NCBI GenBank assembly: GCA_017307285.1
Contig: JAFKFI010000052.1
Location: 41,974-105,973, forward strand
Reading direction: 5' to 3'
From: Alphaproteobacteria bacterium
Lineage (GTDB): Bacteria; Pseudomonadota; Alphaproteobacteria; Acetobacterales; Acetobacteraceae
Length of the DNA stretch: 64,000 nt
Part shown: piece by piece, positions 15,714-23,008 of the stretch
Position numbering within the stretch: position 1 is the first letter of the stretch
Layout of the letters: each line of letters begins with the position of its first letter
The notes under the pieces: generated by a model
Database searches by the model: none
Told to the model about the DNA's origin: nothing
Seen by the model: the letters and a program-made list of their open reading frames with translations, nothing else
Translations under genes and position numbers: made by a program

Positions 15714-16319
15714 CCCCGGTGCCGCCGCAGCGACGGGCAGCAGCCGCAACCGTCGTAACAGCAGGAAGAGCGGCCGGCTGCGCCAGCTCAGCGCGAGCAG
15801 GGCAACGAGGCTCACCGGGCCGATCACGGCGCGGATCGGCATGGCCTCCTCGAGCGTCAGCCGCTCGGCCAGCCAGTAATACAGCGCCGCCTTCAGCAGG
15901 AAATACGCCACCCAGATGAAGGTCAGCCATTGAAAGAAGCGGCGGATATCCGCCCCCTCGCCGAAATCCCGGCCGCGCGCTTCGGCGAGCAGCTGGATCA
16001 CCGGCTTCTCGCCGAACGCACCGGCGGCGAAGACGAGGCCGGTGAGCGCGTTCGTCACCACCGGCTCATAGCGCAGCATGAACGGCGTCGCGGCGTAGAG
16101 ATCAACGCCGCCGAACACCACCACGAGCCCGTTGGCGAACAACCACACCTGCGGGAAGCCGAGCCCCCGCACCGCGCGCTGGATCGCGTCGCCGACGATC
16201 CACACGATCGTGGCGACGATCGCCGGCTTGATGCCGAAACCGTACAGCCCGACGACGAACACGATCATCGAGCCGAACTCCGCGAAGGCGTAGCGCAGCT
16301 TTCCGAGCAGACCGGCCAA
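15705..16319 (-). CDS. YciB/IspZ-like septation-type inner-membrane protein
   Basis: This protein of about 204 residues has five or six hydrophobic segments. Family-like features are GIKPAIVATIVWIVGDAIQR, LVVVFGGVDLYAATPFMLRY and AFGEKPVIQLL, resembling the IspZ/YciB family of inner-membrane spanning proteins involved in cell-envelope integrity. No ATG fits upstream of the first helix; TTG 16319, two bases past the preceding stop, was chosen because it keeps the whole first helix. An internal ATG at 16268 would remove part of it. It is co-directional with and closely follows the dimeric-barrel gene. Confidence 0.6.
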   Translation of the reverse strand: MAGLLGKLRYAFAEFGSMIVFVVGLYGFGIKPAIVATIVWIVGDAIQRAVRGLGFPQVWLFANGLVVVFGGVDLYAATPFMLRYEPVVTNALTGLVFAAGAFGEKPVIQLLAEARGRDFGEGADIRRFFQWLTFIWVAYFLLKAALYYWLAERLTLEEAMPIRAVIGPVSLVALLALSWRSRPLFLLLRRLRLLPVAAAAPGAE

Positions 16320-16321
16320 GT

Positions 16322-16954
16322 TCAGCCGCCGCGCTGGTAGGCGCGGGCGACGATGCGCAGATGGTCGCGGAAATGCGGGCGCATCCGCTCGGTCCACGGC
16401 GTGCTCGCCGCACGCTTCCACTCGGCCGATGCTTGCACCTCGGGCGACGCCAGGTGATACAGCGCGACATAACGGGGCGAGCCCTCATGGGCGCGGAACC
16501 GGCGCGCGGCGAGCGTGCCGGGCACTGCGGCGAGGGCGGGAATGTGCTCGTTGTCGTACCACTCGTTGAACTCGGTGGCGTGTGCCGGGTCGACGCTCAT
16601 CGCGTTGATCAGCAGGGCGCCCGCGCCGGCAGGAGCATCCGCATCACCAGGCAGGATCTGCTCGCCCTCGAAGCGCAGCAGCCGCTGGCACATCCCGGTC
16701 ACGCGCTTCGACCATACCGATAGGTTTTCCCCGCCGATCGCGCGGTAAGCCGGGCTCTTCAGCACGTCGAGGTTGTCGAGCTCGTATGTGGCGACCGCTT
16801 GCTTCGGGTTGGCCGCGCCGATCCAGCGATTGCAGGCGCCGAAGCCCGGCACGCGCTGGCGCTCGGGCACGTGTTCCAGGTCGTACCAGTCGTGGAACTC
16901 GTCCTCGTGCGCGCCGGAAAAATCGAACGCCGCGATCAGAATACCCTTGGCCAT
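16322..16954 (-). CDS. protein with two tandem EthD/DUF4286-like dimeric alpha-beta barrels
   Basis: This 210-residue protein has two matching halves, each with an acidic helix motif: DEFHDWYDLEHVPERQRVPG (about residues 18-37) and TEFNEWYDNEHIPALAAVPG (about residues 126-145). Each half resembles a ferredoxin-like dimeric alpha-beta barrel domain, so the monomer would fold as a pseudo-dimer. Such proteins are often small oxygenases, lyases or degradation accessories. No substrate is indicated. It precedes the YciB-like gene with two bases between them. Confidence 0.75.
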   Translation of the reverse strand: MAKGILIAAFDFSGAHEDEFHDWYDLEHVPERQRVPGFGACNRWIGAANPKQAVATYELDNLDVLKSPAYRAIGGENLSVWSKRVTGMCQRLLRFEGEQILPGDADAPAGAGALLINAMSVDPAHATEFNEWYDNEHIPALAAVPGTLAARRFRAHEGSPRYVALYHLASPEVQASAEWKRAASTPWTERMRPHFRDHLRIVARAYQRGG

Positions 16955-17041
16955 CTTTGCCCTCCCCGAAGCGCGATATCATCGCGCAACTGGCCGAGCC
17001 GTGATAGCCCGTTCCGGTAAACGCCAAGTGGAGAAATCGCG

Positions 17042-17449
17042 ATGCGTTCGAGACGCCTTCTGTGCTCGCTCCTGCTGTTCGTGGCGACCGTGATGCCAGC
17101 GCGCGCGGCGGTGCCGGAGGGCGTGTGGATCGTCGCCGAGAAGGTCGCGGTTCGGGTGTTCGAATGCAGCGGCAAGCTGTGCGGCCAGATCGTGTGGCTG
17201 CGCAATCCCGCCCTGCGCACCCCGGAAATGTGCGGGCGCACGATCATATGGAACCTGCAGCCGAACGGCGCCGCCCAGTGGGACGACGGCTGGTTCTACG
17301 ACCCCGAGGACGACAAGACGTACAGCGTCGACGCCCACCAGGAGAGTCCCGACCTCATCACCGCCCGCGTCTATCTCGGCGCCCCGTTCTTCGGCCGCAC
17401 CGAAACCTTGCGGCGCGTCTCGCTCGGGGAGCTCGATGGGCGTTGCTGA
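17042..17449 (+). CDS. DUF2147-family secreted protein
   Basis: This 135-residue protein has a signal peptide ending in ARA, followed by the DUF2147 pattern PEGVWIVAEKVAVRVFECSG, then KLCGQIVWLRNP, and later GWFYDPEDDKTYSVDA. Family members are periplasmic beta-sheet proteins of about 120-140 residues with unknown function, often linked to envelope or lipid metabolism. The two Cys in ECSGKLCGQ may form a disulfide. A strong inverted repeat follows the stop. Confidence 0.85.
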   Translation: MRSRRLLCSLLLFVATVMPARAAVPEGVWIVAEKVAVRVFECSGKLCGQIVWLRNPALRTPEMCGRTIIWNLQPNGAAQWDDGWFYDPEDDKTYSVDAHQESPDLITARVYLGAPFFGRTETLRRVSLGELDGRC

Positions 17450-17457
17450 CGAGCAAG

Positions 17458-17486
17458 CCCTCTCCCTGCCTGCCTAGGGGAGAGGG
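17458..17486. repeat. CCCTCTCC-type inverted repeat, copy 1
   Basis: Arms CCCTCTCCC (17458-17466) and GGGAGAGGG (17478-17486) with an 11-base loop lie between the convergent DUF2147 and solute-binding genes. Similar elements lie at 19673 and 55971, also between convergent genes. A bidirectional terminator role is likely. Confidence 0.7.
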
Positions 17487-17500
17487 CGACCGCTTCAGCC

Positions 17501-18703
17501 TTAGTAGCTGACCGCGCCTTCAAGCGCCGGCACCCACTTGCCGCCGCGCACCTGGACCAGGAAACTCTCGTTCGAGCCCTGCCGCTTGTGCGGGCCGAAG
17601 CTCATCTTGGGCGAGCCGAAGATGTCCTCGTAGTCCTTGATGCCCTCCATCCCCGTGATGAAGCTGTCCAGGGTCAGATTGCGCCCGGCGCGCTGCAATC
17701 CGTCGATCAGCAGGTTGGCGGCGGTCCAGCCCACCTGGGCGGCGAAGTTCGGGTCGTGGCCGAAGGTCGCCTTGAACTTCTTGACGAACTCCTGCACCGC
17801 CGGGCGCGGGTCGTCCGAGCCGACGAACAGAATGGGTGTCACCCCATAGACGCCTTCGTTGGTGTTGCCAGGCACGTCGGCCACCGCGTTGTCGTAGATC
17901 GCGGCCGAGCCGAGCATGTCTGGCTTCCAGCCGATCTTGCGCGCGGCGGCGACGATCTGGTTGGTGTCGCGCGTGATGGTGCCGAGCGTCACCAGGTCGC
18001 AATTGGCGTCGCGCAACTTGGCCACCGAGGCGGTGAAATCCATGTCCGTCGGCTTGTGCGTGGTCTCGGCGATCAGCGACAGGTTGGACGCCTTGAGCTG
18101 TGTCCGCACGCCATCCATCACGTCGCGGCCGAAATCGGTGTCCTGGTACATCGCGCAAACGCGCTTCTTGCCCTTCTGCTCGACGAAGTATTTCACGCCC
18201 GCGCGCAGCTGGTCGTAATAGCTCGCCGCCAGGCCGAACTTCAGGCGGTGGAACGGCTCGTACATCGAGCGCGCCGAGGTCAGCGGGAACATGTTGGGCA
18301 CGCCCTTCTCGAGCTGCTCCGGCATGGTCGCGTTGTTCATCGGCGTGCCGCCGTTGGCAATCATCAGGAACACATGGTCGCGGTTGATCAGCTTGTTCGC
18401 CGCCTGCACCGAGCGCGGCACCTGATACTGATTGTCCTCGACGACGTATCTGATCTTGCGTCCGTTGATCCCCCCCTTGGCATTCTGCGCGTCGAACGCC
18501 ATGCGGATCGCGTCGGAATTGTTCACGCCCCACATCGCCGTGACGCCCGAAAGGTCGGTGTAGGTGCCGATGACGATCTCGTTGTCAGTCACCCCGCGCT
18601 GTGGCTCGGCGGCCATCGCCGTCCCGGTCGCGGCGAGTAAGGTCGCGCTGAGACATAAGCTCCTGAGTACGCCTCTGCGCGAGAGAACACGAGGTATCGC
18701 CAT
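17501..18703 (-). CDS. branched-chain-amino-acid-type ABC transporter substrate-binding protein
   Basis: This 400-residue periplasmic binding protein (type 1 fold, Peripla_BP_6) has a signal peptide (RSLCLSATLLAATGTAMA) and family motifs GVTDNEIVIGTYTDLSGVTA, RKIRYVVEDNQYQVPRSVQA and CAMYQDTDFGRDVMDGV. It would bind an amino acid, an amide or an aromatic acid. It is clearly paralogous to the gene at 30592, sharing long stretches such as YFVEQKGKK and RSMYEPF. No permease or ATPase lies nearby, so it must serve a transporter encoded elsewhere. ATG 18703 follows AGGGAG; the longer frame was rejected. Confidence 0.88.
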   Translation of the reverse strand: MAIPRVLSRRGVLRSLCLSATLLAATGTAMAAEPQRGVTDNEIVIGTYTDLSGVTAMWGVNNSDAIRMAFDAQNAKGGINGRKIRYVVEDNQYQVPRSVQAANKLINRDHVFLMIANGGTPMNNATMPEQLEKGVPNMFPLTSARSMYEPFHRLKFGLAASYYDQLRAGVKYFVEQKGKKRVCAMYQDTDFGRDVMDGVRTQLKASNLSLIAETTHKPTDMDFTASVAKLRDANCDLVTLGTITRDTNQIVAAARKIGWKPDMLGSAAIYDNAVADVPGNTNEGVYGVTPILFVGSDDPRPAVQEFVKKFKATFGHDPNFAAQVGWTAANLLIDGLQRAGRNLTLDSFITGMEGIKDYEDIFGSPKMSFGPHKRQGSNESFLVQVRGGKWVPALEGAVSY

Positions 18704-18938
18704 CGCGAATCGCTCCCTGTCGCGGCCAGGATCATACCCGGCCGTCGTGTTGGTTGGATCGGTCACGGGCAGTCGCCCGCGCGGCGCGGCACGGGGCCAG
18801 CGGCAACGAGGATCCGAACTCCAGGCAGAGCGACGGGCGCTGGCCCGCAGCATCGCACCGCGAAGCTAGCGCATGGCAGAGGTGCGCTTCCAGCATTGAT
18901 TCAGCGGGCGACCATGATGGCAGTTACGTTTCCCGCGC

Positions 18939-18966
18939 AACACTGTGGCTGCAATGCAACAGTGTT
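18939..18966. promoter_or_regulatory. inverted repeat in the 474-bp gap between divergent genes
   Basis: AACACTGT (18939-18946) and ACAGTGTT (18959-18966) form a perfect 8-bp repeat with a 12-bp spacer, suitable as an operator. The rest of 18704-19177 shows a small GTCCG/CGGAC hairpin near 19050 and no convincing gene. A 40-codon frame at 18914 was not accepted. Confidence 0.35.
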
Positions 18967-19177
18967 CGAGCAGTTTCCCGGCCCAGCGCGTAGGCCGGCT
19001 GCAAGGTTGATGACAGCGTGCCGCACGATCCCATAGATTTCCGCGTATCGGTCCGGGCACGGACCGGGGGGGAGGGAAGCCTGTCCGGGTCTGGCTCACC
19101 CGTGCGGTGATGATCCGGCTTCGGCGCAGGACCGGCCTGATCCTGGTCGTGAGCAACGAAACCAAAAGGATACCGAC

Positions 19178-19660
19178 ATGAAGCTGGCAAGGACTTTGGG
19201 GATTCTGGTCGCCTCGGCGGCGCTGGCGAGCGTCTCCGCTCCGACAGTCTACGCCCAGGGCGAGGGCGGCGGCGGCGGTGGCGTCTATGGCGGCGGCAGC
19301 GTCGGCGCGACCTGGATGCGGGCCGGCTCGCCGCCGCGCAAGGCCGGCACCGAGAACTGCCCCGGCGTGATGTGGGATATCGTCCGCTCCGCCGGACCGG
19401 ACAAGAACACCATCATCCTGAGCGGGCCGGTCTGGAACCTGGACGGCAGCGGCACCAGCATGGCCAAGGGCGAGGCGCACCCCGACGGCAGCTTCACCAT
19501 GACGCTCACCCCGATTCAGGGCAACGGCCCCGCCGGTCAGGTCACGGGCGTGCGCAACCGCAACGGCAACGGCCATGCCACGCTGGCCGGCTCGGGCACG
19601 TGCAACAACATGACGATCAACCTGCATCCTGGCCAGACCTCGGCCAAGGGCAAGGGCTGA
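19178..19660 (+). CDS. secreted glycine-rich protein of unknown function
   Basis: This 160-residue protein has a signal peptide (LGILVASAALASVSAPTVYA), then a Gly-rich stretch (GEGGGGGGVYGGGSVGATWM) and a mixed beta-like domain with two Cys (NCPGVMW and SGTCNNM) that could form a disulfide. No family is recognised. AAAGGATA precedes ATG 19178. It stands alone, with an inverted-repeat terminator 12 bp after the stop. A periplasmic or surface role is inferred. Confidence 0.7.
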   Translation: MKLARTLGILVASAALASVSAPTVYAQGEGGGGGGVYGGGSVGATWMRAGSPPRKAGTENCPGVMWDIVRSAGPDKNTIILSGPVWNLDGSGTSMAKGEAHPDGSFTMTLTPIQGNGPAGQVTGVRNRNGNGHATLAGSGTCNNMTINLHPGQTSAKGKG

Positions 19661-19672
19661 AACTGACGCTCC

Positions 19673-19698
19673 CCCTCTCCCCCGTGCGGGGGAGAGGG
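19673..19698. repeat. CCCTCTCC-type inverted repeat, copy 2
   Basis: An 11-bp perfect stem (CCCTCTCCCCC with GGGGGAGAGGG) with loop GTGC sits between the convergent glycine-rich and luciferase-like genes. It matches the elements at 17458 and 55971 in sequence and setting. Confidence 0.75.
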
Positions 19699-19786
19699 CT
19701 GGGCGGAGGGAACTGCCGCCCGATCGAATGCCCGCAGCCGAGCTAGGCCGGGCTGCGGTCCTTCGCCGCCCGGGCGACCCTCCGGC

Positions 19787-20887
19787 CTACTCCGCTGCCT
19801 TCACCTCCGGAGCCCGCGCCGTTTCCCAGGAGTGCAGTACTGGCAGCACCTCCTTGGCGAACAGCCTTATCGACTTCTCGGCAACATCGTAGGGAATGCC
19901 GCCGAAGCGGAACGAGGTCGCGAGCTCGAAATCGCCTACCACCTGCCGCCGGGTCTCGAGTTCGCGCAGGATGCGGTCGGGCGGGCCCCACACGCCGGCC
20001 TTCATGAAGCCCTCGGTCATGCCCTCGAGCCCGGTCTTGCGCACGATCTCGGATTTCTGCGCGTAGGCGTTGTAGCCCTTCACCGTGGAGAAATGATCGC
20101 TCATCAGCTCGTAGTGCTCGACATTGCTCTGCACGAACGAGCCCATGTGCTTGCGCGCCAGCACCTCCGCCTCCGCGAGATCGGGCCAGCACACCGAGAA
20201 ATCGGCGATCAGCATCGGCAGCGCCTTGCGGCCGTGATATTTCTGCGTGAGATCGCGATGCCGCTGGATCGCATCCATGCGCAGCGGCCACGGGCGATCG
20301 GCGAACATCACCATCCGCGCACCGAGCTTGGCACAGGCGTCGATCGAATCGTCGCTGGAGGCGACCGCGTAGATGCGCCCGGTGAAATCGTATTTCGGCC
20401 GTGGCCTGAGCTCGATGCGCGGCTGCTTGTAGTATTTGCCGTTGCCCTCGATGACGCCGGTACGGAGTGCTTCGAGGATCATCGCGGCGCTCTCGTCGAA
20501 CCGCTCGCGGCTCTGCTCCATCGTCTGATTGAATGCCGCGAACTCGCGCCGCGCGAGGCCGCGCCCGATGCCGAAGCGCAGCCGCCCCTTGCTCAGGATA
20601 TCGAGGGCGATTGCCTTCTCGGCCACGCGCAGCGGGTCGTTCCACGGCAGGATCACCGCCGCCGTGCCGAGATCGATGTTCGGGCAGGCCGCCGCGAGAT
20701 ACGCCATGACCTGCAAATTGTCGGGGCAGAACGAGTAATCGTTGAAATGGTGCTCGACCGCCCACAGCGCGTTGAACCCGAGCTCATCGGCCAGCCGCGC
20801 CAGCCTGATCTCCTCGTCCCACGCCTGATCGTCGCTCATGCCCGTCCACCCGTAGGTGGCGAACACCATCTGAACTCCGACGTCCAT
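19787..20887 (-). CDS. LLM-class (luciferase-like) flavin-dependent monooxygenase
   Basis: This 366-residue enzyme has the bacterial-luciferase TIM-barrel pattern: ARLADELGFNALWAVEHHFN, IDLGTAAVILPWNDPLRVAE, then RLRFGIGRGLARREF, and DRILRELETRRQVVGDF. Such enzymes use FMNH2 delivered by a reductase to oxygenate sulfonates, aldehydes, polyketides or xenobiotics. It is transcribed leftward, downstream of two tiny peptide genes and a second luciferase-like gene on the same strand. The two flavoenzymes have diverged clearly. The substrate is unknown. Confidence 0.88.
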   Translation of the reverse strand: MDVGVQMVFATYGWTGMSDDQAWDEEIRLARLADELGFNALWAVEHHFNDYSFCPDNLQVMAYLAAACPNIDLGTAAVILPWNDPLRVAEKAIALDILSKGRLRFGIGRGLARREFAAFNQTMEQSRERFDESAAMILEALRTGVIEGNGKYYKQPRIELRPRPKYDFTGRIYAVASSDDSIDACAKLGARMVMFADRPWPLRMDAIQRHRDLTQKYHGRKALPMLIADFSVCWPDLAEAEVLARKHMGSFVQSNVEHYELMSDHFSTVKGYNAYAQKSEIVRKTGLEGMTEGFMKAGVWGPPDRILRELETRRQVVGDFELATSFRFGGIPYDVAEKSIRLFAKEVLPVLHSWETARAPEVKAAE

Positions 20888-20962
20888 CTTTGCCTCCCAC
20901 GCTTACTGGCGAGTATGCTCCCACGATCCCCCATGTCAGGCAATCGGGCGTGCCCCGGAGCC

Positions 20963-20990
20963 CCCTCGGCCCGGTTTCCCGAACCGAGGG
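20963..20990 (-). terminator. stem-loop after small-peptide gene 1
   Basis: CCCTCGG...CCGGG arms (20963-20974 and 20979-20990) form a 12-bp stem with two G-U pairs and a four-base loop, seven bases after the peptide stop on the minus strand. No U tract follows. It resembles the hairpin after peptide 2 in position and sequence. Confidence 0.5.
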
Positions 20991-20996
20991 AATGCC

Positions 20997-21074
20997 TTAC
21001 CGTTTCACACGGACCTTGATTCGGATGGTCAAGGTGACCATGATCCACGGCAGGGTCCAGCCATGTTGCTGCAT
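20997..21074 (-). CDS. 25-residue cationic peptide, tandem copy 1
   Basis: A short frame starts at ATG 21074 with GGAGGA exactly six bases upstream and ends at TAA 20997-20999. It encodes M-Q-Q-HGWTLPWIMVTLT-I-RIKVRVKR. It has an aromatic, hydrophobic middle and a strongly basic, alternating C-terminus (RIKVRVKR), with no acidic residue. A second copy at 21258 keeps 22 of 25 residues, the same ribosome site and the same flanking hairpins, and three sense codons differ only at silent positions. The two genes lie between two luciferase-like monooxygenases on the same strand. No family is recognised; an antimicrobial-like, toxin-like, membrane-active or modified peptide are all possible. Confidence 0.65.
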   Translation of the reverse strand: MQQHGWTLPWIMVTLTIRIKVRVKR

Positions 21075-21222
21075 GGTTGGTCCTCCGAAGGACGGCCGAC
21101 ACGCCTCGGCCGCATAGGCGGTGCCGGGAGGCCTCCCGACACCGCCGTTTTCTTTACAGGATTCCGGTCTGGATCAACCAGAGGTTGGTTGAGTGTGGCG
21201 GAGAGGCTTGCTTCCCTCGGAG

Positions 21223-21253
21223 CCCCTCGACCCGTTTTTTCCGGGCCGAGGGG
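21223..21253 (-). terminator. stem-loop after small-peptide gene 2
   Basis: Arms 21223-21234 (CCCCTCGACCCG) and 21242-21253 pair over 12 bp with one mismatch around a seven-base loop, ending five bases from the peptide stop. It matches the hairpin behind copy 1. Confidence 0.5.
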
Positions 21254-21257
21254 GAGC

Positions 21258-21335
21258 CTACCGCTTCACACGGACCTTGATTCGAACGGTCAAGGTGACC
21301 ATGATCCACGGTAGGGTCCATCCATGCGGTAACAT
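21258..21335 (-). CDS. 25-residue cationic peptide, tandem copy 2
   Basis: ATG 21335 is preceded by GGAGGA at six bases; the stop is TAG 21258-21260. The product is M-L-P-HGWTLPWIMVTLT-V-RIKVRVKR, differing from copy 1 only at residues 2, 3 and 17. Silent changes occur in the Gly5, Leu8 and Lys24 codons and in the stop codon. The ribosome site, spacing, downstream hairpin and upstream GC stem are all shared with copy 1, which argues that the peptide and not just an RNA is selected. It is the copy nearer the upstream luciferase-like gene (stop at 21458), which may be on the same transcript unless the GC stem at 21378-21407 ends it. Confidence 0.65.
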   Translation of the reverse strand: MLPHGWTLPWIMVTLTVRIKVRVKR

Positions 21336-21377
21336 GGCTGGTCCTCCGAAGAACGGCCGGCACGCCTCGGCCGCATA

Positions 21378-21407
21378 GGCAGCGCCGGGAGCCCTCCCGG
21401 CGCTGCC
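21378..21407. terminator. 14-bp GC stem followed by T-rich sequence
   Basis: GGCAGCGCCGGGAG (21378-21391) pairs perfectly with 21394-21407 over a two-base loop, followed on the plus strand by ATTCTTTTA. A matching stem with one mismatch lies at about 21117-21146, followed by GTTTTCTTT. They bound the peptide units and could act as plus-strand terminators or minus-strand leader structures. Confidence 0.5.
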
Positions 21408-21457
21408 ATTCTTTTAGGGTCTTCGGTAGGAACCAGGTAGCGGAACTTGGGCGCGCT

Positions 21458-22756
21458 TCAATCGCCTGTCGCGCGCACCTTCTCCGCCAAATCCTCGCTC
21501 GGAATATCGATGCCGCCGCCGCGGCGGGCGGTCAGCGCACCGGCCACGGGGCCGCCGGCCACCACGGTGCGGCCATAGGCGGCGATGCTCGGCACCTGCT
21601 CCGGAGCCAGCGGCTGCATCCACTTCTTGCGCCGCAGTGCCGCCTCGATGAACGGTGCGAGCTCCGCCTGCTTGCGCGCCTCGCGCTCCGCGCGGTCGGC
21701 CTGGAGTGCCGGCATCACCTCGGCGGCGAACAGCTCGATCGCATCCATGATGTGGGCGTGCTTGTTGCGCCCGGCCTGCTGAATGAAGATCACCTGATCG
21801 ACGCCGGCATCCTGATACTGCCGCAGCCGCTCGACCAGCTGCGCCGGCGTGCCGATGCCATTGCCGGCGCCCGCCTCGGGCAATGCCGGGCGCGCCTGCT
21901 CGAACCGTTCCCACACATTCGTCACGCCCGGCTTGTGCTGGCCGTAGACGTAGAAATGGCCGAGCGCGAAGCCGAAATACTGGAACCCCTCGCCGCCGCG
22001 CGCCTTCGCCTCCGCCTCGTCGGCGTGGACCGAGAAGCCGGTTGCCATCGCGATGTGGGCGTTGACCGAGTGGCCGATCGGTACGCATTCGTCGGACTTG
22101 ATGATCTCGTAGTACTCGCCAGCCCATTTCGCCGCCTCGGCCGGATCGACGAAGGCGAATGCCAGCGCGCCGATGCCGTTGCGCGCCGCGACGTGGATCG
22201 TCTCGCGGTTGGAGCACGCCACCCACAGCGGCGGGTGCGGCTTCTGAAATGGCTTGGGGATCACGTTGCGAGCAGGCATCGAGAAGAACTGCCCCTCGAA
22301 GCCGGGATAGGGCGTCATCGCCAGCATGTTGGCGGTCTGCTCGGTGGCCTCCGCCCACATCGCCTTTTTCTGCGCCGCGTCGATGCCGAAGCCTTCGAGC
22401 TCGGTGCGCGAGGAGGACGCGCCGGTACCCCACTCGCAGCGCCCGCTGGAAACCAGATCGAGCGTGGCGATGCGCTCGGCGACGCGCGCCGGCGGGTTGT
22501 AGCCGGGCGGCGAGAGCACCACCGCGTGCCCGACATGAATCTGCTTGGTGCGCGCGGCGGCGGCGGCGAGGAATACCTCGGGGGCGGAGCTGTGCGAGTA
22601 TTCCTCGAGGAAATGGTGCTCGTTGGCCCAGAGATAATCGAAGCCCAGCCGGTCGGCGAGCTCCACCTCGGCCAGCGCCTCGTGGATCATGCGGTGCTCC
22701 GCCATTTCGTCCCACGGACGCGGCAGCTGGAGTTCGTAGAGCAGGCCGAAGCGCAT
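21458..22756 (-). CDS. LLM-class (luciferase-like) flavin-dependent monooxygenase
   Basis: This 432-residue enzyme has family motifs VELADRLGFDYLWANEHHFL, HVGHAVVLSPPGYNPPARVA, then RIATLDLVSSGRCEWGTGAS, and VDQVIFIQQAGRNKHAHIMD. It is longer than the enzyme at 19787 because of a C-terminal extension rich in basic residues (RAEREARKQAELAPFIEAAL and RRKKW). It is probably an FMNH2-dependent oxygenase with unknown substrate. It lies upstream of the two 25-residue peptide genes on the same strand. Confidence 0.88.
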   Translation of the reverse strand: MRFGLLYELQLPRPWDEMAEHRMIHEALAEVELADRLGFDYLWANEHHFLEEYSHSSAPEVFLAAAAARTKQIHVGHAVVLSPPGYNPPARVAERIATLDLVSSGRCEWGTGASSSRTELEGFGIDAAQKKAMWAEATEQTANMLAMTPYPGFEGQFFSMPARNVIPKPFQKPHPPLWVACSNRETIHVAARNGIGALAFAFVDPAEAAKWAGEYYEIIKSDECVPIGHSVNAHIAMATGFSVHADEAEAKARGGEGFQYFGFALGHFYVYGQHKPGVTNVWERFEQARPALPEAGAGNGIGTPAQLVERLRQYQDAGVDQVIFIQQAGRNKHAHIMDAIELFAAEVMPALQADRAEREARKQAELAPFIEAALRRKKWMQPLAPEQVPSIAAYGRTVVAGGPVAGALTARRGGGIDIPSEDLAEKVRATGD

Positions 22757-23008
22757 GGCGTGTTTCCTGTGAACAGAAGCGGCGGGGGCCCCCTCTTATG
22801 CTGGCCGGCCCACGCTACGTCGAGTCCGCGCTTTTCCCTCGATTTCCGACCGCTGCCGGGCTGATACTCCAGCCGCACTCATGTGGCGGGCTCCGGCCCC
22901 GCCTCTCGGGACGTGCCGCCGCAGGTGGCCCAAGGCGGGCGCCGCCCGCCCCGACCCGACAAGGCACGACGTCCGCGGAACAACGCGGACGCACAGGGAG
23001 TGTACGGC

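Larger units (their letters stand above)
20956..21417. repeat. tandem duplication carrying the two small-peptide genes
   Basis: Two units of about 200 bp (about 20956-21156 and 21218-21417), offset by 261 bp, share the order hairpin, peptide gene, GGAGGA site, CGGCCG-type stem and a long GC stem followed by T-rich sequence. The peptide part is the best conserved. In the plus direction, the GC stem plus TTTT or CTTTT looks like an intrinsic terminator, so it may also stop transcription from the opposite strand. Confidence 0.7.

Noticed and set aside
18914..19036. 40-codon plus-strand frame with two Cys in the 474-bp gap
   Set aside because: No ribosome site and unbalanced composition; nothing supports expression.
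20992..21117. Plus-strand peptides in the tandem duplication (ending ...GRHASAA)
   Set aside because: Their start codon is not kept in the second unit, whereas the minus-strand ATG, GGAGGA site and stop are kept in both.
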